From: Candidatus Woesearchaeota archaeon
GTDB taxonomy: Archaea > Nanoarchaeota > Nanoarchaeia > Woesearchaeales > UBA11576
Reading direction: 5' to 3'
DNA: 5,605 nt
Assembly: GCA_013331125.1 (NCBI GenBank)
Contig: DUGW01000066.1
Coordinates: 1 to 5,605 of the forward strand
Each line of letters starts with the position of its first letter. Position 1 is the stretch's first letter. Under the pieces are notes generated by a model. That model worked only from the letters and a program-made list of their open reading frames with translations, did no database searches and was not told the origin of the DNA. Shown piece after piece: positions 4,532 to 5,605 of this stretch. Both the position numbers and the translations under genes were made by a program.

Positions 4532-4960
4532 ATGAAGATACATAACATGGATCCAGAGGTAGATGCACCTTCTTACACAAGAGACAATGATGCGGCTTTC
4601 GACCTCAGATCACGCGAGGAGCTAGTGCTGAAGGCAGGAGAGAGGAGGACTGTGAAGACAGGACTCAAGATGGCGATACCTGACGGGCATGTCGGACTGA
4701 TATGGGACCGTTCAGGACATGCGCACAAGCACGGGATACACTGCCTGGCAGGAGTCATCGATTCCGAATATCGAGGAGAGGTAGGGGTCGTGATGAAGAA
4801 CCTGGGCGAGAACGATTTCACGATCGAGAAGAACATGAGGATAGCACAGATGCTCATACAACCAGTGGTCACTGCGAAGCTAGTGGCTGTCGAGAGCGAG
4901 GAAGACTTAGGAGACACAAACAGAGGGGCAGGAAGCTTCGGAAGCAGCGGGAACAGATAA
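4532..4960 (+). CDS. dut: dUTP diphosphatase, trimeric type
   Basis: A 142-residue protein with all five motifs of the trimeric dUTPase family in order: AAFDLRS (I), DRSGHAHKHGI (II), AGVIDSEYRGEVGVVMKNLG (III, with the catalytic Asp in GVID and the uracil-pocket Tyr), RIAQMLIQP (IV) and RGAGSFGSSG (V, the mobile C-terminal arm over the nucleotide). It hydrolyses dUTP to dUMP and pyrophosphate, keeping uracil out of DNA and supplying dUMP for dTMP synthesis. Motif II begins WDRSG instead of the more common PRSG/GKSG, a variation I believe occurs elsewhere in the family. A bifunctional dCTP deaminase/dUTPase is less likely, as family motifs fit plain Dut. It closes the Nudix-nrdG operon and ends two bases from the convergent M50 gene. 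GTG 4526 is an alternative start. Confidence 0.93.
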   Translation: MKIHNMDPEVDAPSYTRDNDAAFDLRSREELVLKAGERRTVKTGLKMAIPDGHVGLIWDRSGHAHKHGIHCLAGVIDSEYRGEVGVVMKNLGENDFTIEKNMRIAQMLIQPVVTAKLVAVESEEDLGDTNRGAGSFGSSGNR

Positions 4961-4962
4961 TT

Positions 4963-5550
4963 CTAGATATTGAACTGCAGGACCATCAAGAAGATACCTA
5001 GTGCGACGAGGGCAAAGTAGATGACCTTGTTCCACTCCCATATCTTGGCACCGTCAAAGACGCCGACAGGGATCAGGTTGAAGACTGCAAGCCAGGCATT
5101 GATACGGAAACCATAAGATCCTATGAGCTGGTACAATGGATTAGATGTGAAGAACATGGCAAGGAAAGCGATGGCGACGACCATGTTGGAGAAAGGACCG
5201 GCAGCAGAGATAAGACCAGACTGGCGGCGGTCGATGTGGCCCCTTATCAGGACAGCACCGGGGGCTGCAAAGATGAAACCCATGAATGAGAAGACAATCG
5301 CCAGCAGGAGCATCTTGTCATCAGAACGGAACTCAGCCCAGCAACGGAACCTCTGGGCGATGAACTTATGGGCCAACTCATGGAAAAGGAAACCGGCACC
5401 GACAACGATGGCAGAGACAGCAAAAGCGACAAGGAAAGAAGGGTCAAACCTGAGGCCATGCATGACAATGGAGAAGGCAACACTAATGGCTACCCAGGCC
5501 TTGACAAGGTCAGTGAGCTCTTTCCTGGATGTGGTTATGTTCATAGGCAT
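4963..5550 (-). CDS. M50-family (site-2 protease-like) membrane metallopeptidase
   Basis: A 195-residue polytopic protein from the chosen ATG. Residues 57-61 are His-Glu-Leu-Ala-His, the zinc-binding HExxH embedded in a hydrophobic helix. NLIPVGVFDG at 158-167 supplies Asp166 as third zinc ligand (NPxPxxxxDG motif), and SAAGPFSN near 115-122 is a further family mark. About five to six membrane helices are visible (roughly 13-30, 37-60, 80-102, 118-134, 147-164, 175-193). No PDZ or CBS domain is present, so it is a minimal archaeal form. Such enzymes cleave membrane-embedded substrates; the target is unknown. ATG 5550 sits 26 bases from a TATA-like box, as expected for a leaderless transcript. 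ATG 5544 and an in-frame TTG at 5598 are alternatives. It converges on dut with a two-base gap. Confidence 0.88.
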   Translation of the reverse strand: MPMNITTSRKELTDLVKAWVAISVAFSIVMHGLRFDPSFLVAFAVSAIVVGAGFLFHELAHKFIAQRFRCWAEFRSDDKMLLLAIVFSFMGFIFAAPGAVLIRGHIDRRQSGLISAAGPFSNMVVAIAFLAMFFTSNPLYQLIGSYGFRINAWLAVFNLIPVGVFDGAKIWEWNKVIYFALVALGIFLMVLQFNI

Positions 5551-5571
5551 AAGGACATAAAAGGGCGCAAG

Positions 5572-5580
5572 TATTAAAAA
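5572..5580 (-). promoter_or_regulatory. TATA-like element of the M50 peptidase gene
   Basis: On the minus strand this reads TTTTTAATA, centred about 26 bases before ATG 5550, and no Shine-Dalgarno lies before that ATG. If real, it excludes the upstream in-frame TTG at 5598, which would lie ahead of the promoter. Confidence 0.55.
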
Positions 5581-5605
5581 AGTTTCTATCTTCCCCAAGG
5601 GGATG

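Noticed and set aside
5123..5560. A 145-codon plus-strand open frame opposite the M50 gene
   Set aside because: It has no recognisable domain, whereas the minus frame carries HExxH, the NxxPxxxxDG Asp motif and membrane helices.
1..5605. CRISPR array, tRNA/rRNA, transposase, intein or long repeats
   Set aside because: I looked for spaced repeats, tRNA-like cloverleaf ends, transposase or intein motifs and inverted repeats, and saw none. The NrdD split ends show no intein sequence, although inteins do occur in some archaeal NrdDs.

Overview
The window looks archaeal. Four gene starts have an AT-rich TATA-like box 26-30 bases before the ATG and no Shine-Dalgarno, as in leaderless archaeal transcripts. 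Internal genes use GGTGA-type ribosome binding sites, terminators are plain T-runs, and nearly every protein is of an archaeal or anaerobe type. Anaerobic ribonucleotide reduction (nrdD, nrdG) points to an anaerobe. The small proteins, tight packing and a split gene would suit a reduced-genome lineage such as DPANN, but that placement is inference. No RNA genes, CRISPR arrays, insertion sequences or long repeats were seen, and no stretch over 300 bases lacks a gene.

Layout. Bases 1-2021 (+) hold the class III (anaerobic) ribonucleotide reductase NrdD without its N-terminal part, a separate 66-residue ORF carrying NrdD's missing glycyl-radical C-terminus, and an NrdH/glutaredoxin-like redoxin. 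Bases 2057-2467 (+) hold a GNAT acetyltransferase with its own promoter. It converges on, and overlaps by 10 bases, a minus-strand two-zinc-ribbon protein (2458-2835). A divergent promoter region (2836-2915) then launches a plus-strand operon: NUDT15-like Nudix hydrolase, NrdG activase, two small two-helix membrane proteins and a trimeric-type dUTPase (to 4960). A minus-strand M50 site-2-protease-like membrane metallopeptidase (4963-5550) closes the window.

Theme. Most plus-strand genes concern dNTP supply and quality. NrdD makes dNTPs, NrdG installs its glycyl radical, the redoxin probably re-reduces its active site, the Nudix enzyme probably removes unwanted nucleotides, and dUTPase removes dUTP and supplies dUMP.

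The standout is the split NrdD. The break falls inside the CxxC of the C-terminal zinc site: the large chain keeps Cys-Pro, the small chain starts one residue before the matching Cys-Gly and carries the RVVGY glycyl-radical motif. Nothing conserved is missing, and the small ORF has its own ribosome binding site. The enzyme therefore looks like a two-chain glycyl radical enzyme rather than a pseudogene. A second notable signal is that synonymous codon choice flips with gene orientation: the plus strand is purine-rich at fourfold sites whichever strand codes.
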